NCBI GenBank assembly: GCA_010029175.1
Contig: RGNC01000080.1
Location: 1 to 8,670 of the forward strand
Direction of reading: 5' to 3'
DNA: 8,670 nt
From: Synechococcaceae bacterium WB8_1B_136
GTDB taxonomy: Bacteria > Cyanobacteriota > Cyanobacteriia > PCC-6307 > Cyanobiaceae
Shown: in pieces, positions 6,701 to 8,670 of the stretch
Numbering within the stretch: position 1 is the stretch's first letter
Layout: each line of letters starts with the position of its first letter
Notes under the pieces: generated by a model
What the model saw: only the letters and a program-made list of their open reading frames with translations
Told to the model about the DNA's origin: nothing
Databases searched by the model: none
Position numbers and translations under genes: made by a program

Positions 6701-7585
6701 ATGGAGATCCGTCGCCGGCCGCCCAACCCCAAGGTGAAGGTGGCGCACCTGGAGTACGCCATCCCCCACGCCGAGAGTGAGCCCCGCCACATCCTCGAGA
6801 AGATCGTGTGGGAGAAAGACCGGGAAGTGGCCACGGCCCGGGAACGGGTGAGCCTCGAGAAGCTGAAGCAGCAGGTGGCCGACCTGCCCGCCTCCAGGGA
6901 TTTTGTGGCGGCGTTGCGGGCGGCCTGCCGCAGGCCGGCGGTGATTGCCGAGGTGAAGAAGGCCAGCCCCAGCAAGGGGGTGATCCGCGAGGACTTCGAC
7001 CCTGAAGCGATCGCCCGCGGTTACGCCGCCGGTGGTGCCAGCTGCCTGTCGGTGCTCACCGACAAGCAGTTTTTCCAGGGCGGCTTCGACGTGCTGGTGC
7101 AGGTGCGCCAGGTGGTGGATCTGCCCCTGCTCTGCAAGGACTTCATCCTCAGCCCTTATCAGCTGTACCAGGCCCGCGCCGCCGGCGCCGATGCGGCGCT
7201 GCTGATCGCCGCGATCCTCACGGATGTGGACATGGCCTACCTGCTGAAGGTGGCCCGCAGCCTGGGGCTGGCGGTGCTGGTGGAGGTGCACGACGCCGCA
7301 GAACTGGAGCGGGTGCTGGCCCTCGATGGCGTGCAGCTGATCGGCATCAACAACCGCAACCTGGCCAGCTTCGAAACGGATCTGGCCACCACCGAACAGC
7401 TCACCGCCCGCTATGGCGAGCAGATCCGCGCCAAGGGCTGCCTGCTGGTGAGCGAGTCGGGGCTGTTCAGCCGCGACGACCTCGACCGCGTGCAGAGCGC
7501 CGGTGCCGATGCGGTGCTGGTGGGCGAATCCCTGATGCGCCAGCAGGATGTAACGGCAGCACTGGAGTGCCTGATCGGGGGCTGA
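6701..7585 (+). CDS. trpC: Indole-3-glycerol phosphate synthase, cyanobacterial long form
   Basis: This enzyme catalyses ring closure and decarboxylation of CdRP to indole-3-glycerol phosphate in tryptophan synthesis; it is a cytosolic (beta/alpha)8 barrel. The protein is 294 aa. A lead of about 28 residues (MEIRRRPPNPKVKVAHLEYA...) precedes the canonical start region (PRHILEKIVWEKDREV, 28-43); this extension is usual in cyanobacterial TrpC. Active-site motifs are VIAEVKKASPSKG (81-93; Glu84, Lys86), SVLTDKQFFQG (117-127), LLCKDFIL (143-150; general-acid Lys146), LVEVH (193-197; Glu195), GINNRNL (215-221; Asn217), and LVSESGL (249-255) with phosphate-binding VGESLM (274-279). All key residues are present. 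It is monofunctional, with no TrpF domain and no trp genes nearby, so the pathway is dispersed as usual in cyanobacteria. No attenuator is visible. The HEPN gene begins 4 nt downstream. Confidence 0.95.
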   Translation: MEIRRRPPNPKVKVAHLEYAIPHAESEPRHILEKIVWEKDREVATARERVSLEKLKQQVADLPASRDFVAALRAACRRPAVIAEVKKASPSKGVIREDFDPEAIARGYAAGGASCLSVLTDKQFFQGGFDVLVQVRQVVDLPLLCKDFILSPYQLYQARAAGADAALLIAAILTDVDMAYLLKVARSLGLAVLVEVHDAAELERVLALDGVQLIGINNRNLASFETDLATTEQLTARYGEQIRAKGCLLVSESGLFSRDDLDRVQSAGADAVLVGESLMRQQDVTAALECLIGG

Positions 7586-7589
7586 GCCA

Positions 7590-7994
7590 ATGGCCAACCG
7601 CGCCAGCGACTGGCTGAGCCAGGCCCATCAGGACCTGTCGCTGGCGGCGGTAAGTGCCGAACACGGCCACCACGAGTGGGCCTGCTTCGCGGCCCATCAG
7701 GCTGTGGAGAAAGCCCTGAAGGGCCTGCACCTGTCGCTGGGGCAACAGGCCTGGGGCCATGGCCTGGGCCGCTTGTTCCGCGATCTGCCCGAGGTGGCGC
7801 AGGAACGCCTCAACGGTGGGCTGCCCGAGTTGGTGGAGCGGCTGCGCATCCTCGATGCCCTCTACATCCCCACGCGCTATCCCGATAGCCTTCCCGATGG
7901 GGCCCCGAGCGATCACTTCGGCCACCTGCAAAGCCGCGATGCCCTCAGCCATGCCCGTGCGCTCGTTGACGCAATCGCTGCTCAGATGGCCTGA
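7590..7994 (+). CDS. HEPN-domain protein, partner of the downstream nucleotidyltransferase
   Basis: The 134-aa protein is all-helical in appearance and fits the HEPN family (PF05168 type). It has an N-terminal helix with DWLSQAHQDLSLA (7-19), then the signature FAAHQAVEKALKGLHL (33-48), GHGLGRLFRDL (56-66), and LDALYIPTRYPDSLPDG (88-104) with the RYP motif, followed by a final helix SRDALSHARALVDAI (115-129). HEPN proteins next to minimal nucleotidyltransferases act in several systems as RNase-type toxins or nucleic-acid-binding partners. Here the RX4HXY motif of characterised HepT toxins is missing; the nearest match is R116-x4-H121 followed by Ala-Arg, without the tyrosine. Biochemical activity is therefore uncertain. 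The start is ATG 7590, only 4 nt after trpC, with no promoter of its own visible, so expression probably depends on the lpd-trpC transcript. It overlaps the MNT gene by 44 nt. Composition is like its neighbours, so any transfer is not recent or came from a similar genome. Confidence 0.87.
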   Translation: MANRASDWLSQAHQDLSLAAVSAEHGHHEWACFAAHQAVEKALKGLHLSLGQQAWGHGLGRLFRDLPEVAQERLNGGLPELVERLRILDALYIPTRYPDSLPDGAPSDHFGHLQSRDALSHARALVDAIAAQMA

Positions 7995-8364
7995 ACCCGA
8001 GCTGGTCCTGAAGGCGGTCGAGGAGTGGTCGCAACAGCAGGCTGCCCACTGCCCGTCGCTTCAGAGGGTGGGGGTGTACGGCAGCTATGGACGGGGTGAG
8101 GCCGGCGTTGGCAGCGATCTGGATCTGCTGCTGATCGACGCCCAGGCTGAGGGGCCGCAGTGGAGCCGTTATCGGCGATGGCCGTTCGAGCAGCTGCCGC
8201 TGAGCTGTGATGCCCTGGTGCTCACCCCTGCGGAGCTGGATCAACTGCTGGCGGCACCAACCGGAGGGGATCCGGCCCGGACCGCCATGGCCAGAGCCCT
8301 GCAGCAGGACTGCCGCTGGATCTGGCCGCAAAAAAGCCCCCGCCGTGGAGGCGGGGGCTGCTGA
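7951..8364 (+). CDS. Minimal nucleotidyltransferase (MNT), HEPN partner
   Basis: This is a DNA polymerase beta-like nucleotidyltransferase of the MNT type, 137 aa. The motif GVYGSYGRGEAGVGSDLDLL (41-60) is an exact GSX10DXD: Gly44-Ser45, ten residues, Asp56-x-Asp58. A third acidic residue is likely Asp87 in SCDALVL, the strand expected to carry it. Catalytic competence therefore looks intact. In known HEPN/MNT pairs the MNT partner neutralises the HEPN toxin, in one studied case by AMPylation. The start is taken as ATG 7951 (ATG 7939 is possible); either lies inside the HEPN gene, so translation is coupled. Family likeness ends around RWIW (122-125). The last dozen residues (PQKSPRRGGGGC) are encoded by the rpsD terminator of the opposite strand and are probably not functional. 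It is the last gene of the plus-strand series, convergent with rpsD. Confidence 0.87.
   Translation: MPVRSLTQSLLRWPEPELVLKAVEEWSQQQAAHCPSLQRVGVYGSYGRGEAGVGSDLDLLLIDAQAEGPQWSRYRRWPFEQLPLSCDALVLTPAELDQLLAAPTGGDPARTAMARALQQDCRWIWPQKSPRRGGGGC
8330..8359 (-). terminator. Intrinsic terminator of rpsD, inside the MNT coding end
   Basis: The arms AGCCCCCGCC (8335-8344) and GGCGGGGGCT (8350-8359) form a perfect 10-bp GC stem with a 5-nt loop (GTGGA on the plus strand). Six A on the plus strand (8330-8335) become the U run after the stem on the minus strand. On the plus strand the stem is followed by GCTGAA, with no T run. It is therefore oriented to stop transcription coming from rpsD, whose stop codon is 44 nt upstream of it. 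It lies entirely within the last codons of the MNT gene. Confidence 0.9.
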
Positions 8365-8380
8365 AGGGCTGGCTGGATCG

Positions 8381-8398
8381 GGGCTGCCGGAGCAGCCC
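8381..8398. other. Second short hairpin between the convergent MNT and rpsD genes
   Basis: GGGCTGC (8381-8387) and GCAGCCC (8392-8398) form a perfect 7-bp stem around CGGA. There is no T run on either strand, so it is not a standard intrinsic terminator. It may protect 3' ends or add to termination of the plus-strand transcript, for which no other terminator is visible; this is inference. Confidence 0.45.
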
Positions 8399-8403
8399 GG
8401 TGA

Positions 8404-8670
8404 TCACACCTTGCGGGAGTAGAACTCCACCACCAGCAGTTCGTTGATCTCGAGGGCGACCCACTCGCGCTCGCACTTGCTGATCACCTTGGCCACCTGC
8501 TTGTTCTTGTCGAGCTCGAGGTGGGGCGGGATGTTGGCCAGGCCTGGGAATTCCAGGTTGGTTTCGGCCAGTTTCTTGCTCTGCTTGCGCTCGCGGATGG
8601 CAACCACGTCGCCGGCCTTGCACTGGTAGCTGGGGATGTCCACAACGCGGCCGTTCACGGTCACGTGGCC
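8404..8670 (-). CDS. rpsD: Ribosomal protein S4, C-terminal 88 residues (5' part outside the window)
   Basis: S4 is a primary 16S rRNA-binding protein that nucleates assembly of the small ribosomal subunit. The visible part begins GHVTVNGRVVDIPSYQCKAG, which is the second half of the S4 RNA-binding domain. It continues DVVAIRERKQSKKL, then a segment ELDKNKQVAKVISKCERE, and ends in the typical INELLVVEFYSRKV. A bacterial S4 is about 200 aa, so a little over half is missing beyond the right edge; GTG 8664 is an internal valine codon, not a start. The gene stands alone next to a terminator here, so it is not in an alpha-type rpsK/rpoA operon at its 3' end. It is convergent with the HEPN-MNT genes; 39 nt separate the two stop codons. 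Confidence 0.96.
   Translation of the reverse strand, partial: GHVTVNGRVVDIPSYQCKAGDVVAIRERKQSKKLAETNLEFPGLANIPPHLELDKNKQVAKVISKCEREWVALEINELLVVEFYSRKV

Noticed and set aside
7007..7014. HIP1 octamer GCGATCGC inside trpC
   Set aside because: I noticed a single copy, which is about what chance allows in DNA this rich in G and C. There is no HIP1 enrichment, as is usual for this group of cyanobacteria.
1..8670. CRISPR arrays, insertion sequences, integrases or prophage genes
   Set aside because: I saw no regularly spaced direct repeats, no transposase or recombinase motifs, and no tRNA-end duplications in the window.

Overview
The window comes from a GC-rich unicellular cyanobacterium of the marine or freshwater picocyanobacterial type (Synechococcus/Cyanobium-like, probably a high-GC lineage). 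I infer this from the protein sequences: the N-terminally extended TrpC, the Lpd and S4 sequences, the gene order (murA, tRNA-Leu, argD, folC on one side; small ORF, SpoU methylase, lpd, trpC on the other), and the strong G/C bias at third codon positions. No database search was possible, so the species is not assigned.

Left half, minus strand (read right to left): murA (UDP-GlcNAc enolpyruvyl transferase) is followed after 18 nt by tRNA-Leu(CAA). After another 41 nt comes argD (acetylornithine aminotransferase), which overlaps folC (folate polyglutamation), and folC runs off the left edge. No terminator is visible between these genes, so the tRNA appears to sit inside a protein-coding transcript. 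A short divergent intergenic region with a 12-bp palindrome separates murA from a second leucine tRNA, tRNA-Leu(CAG), on the plus strand. That tRNA has its own plausible sigma-70-type promoter and a textbook intrinsic terminator.

Right half, plus strand: a tightly packed gene string (overlaps, or gaps of 4-12 nt) encodes an 82-aa protein I cannot name, a SpoU/TrmH-family RNA 2'-O-methyltransferase, dihydrolipoyl dehydrogenase (E3 of pyruvate dehydrogenase and the glycine cleavage system), indole-3-glycerol phosphate synthase (tryptophan synthesis), and then a HEPN-domain protein overlapping a minimal nucleotidyltransferase (MNT). The last two form a HEPN-MNT pair, an accessory toxin-antitoxin-like module joined directly to the end of a housekeeping operon. 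The string ends convergently against rpsD (ribosomal protein S4, minus strand, only its C-terminal part in the window). The intrinsic terminator of rpsD lies inside the last codons of the MNT gene.

Most of the window is ordinary housekeeping. The accessory part, and the best candidate for something little described, is the HEPN-MNT pair at about 7590-8364: a non-canonical HEPN without the RX4HXY motif of the characterised HepT toxins, next to an intact GSX10DXD nucleotidyltransferase.
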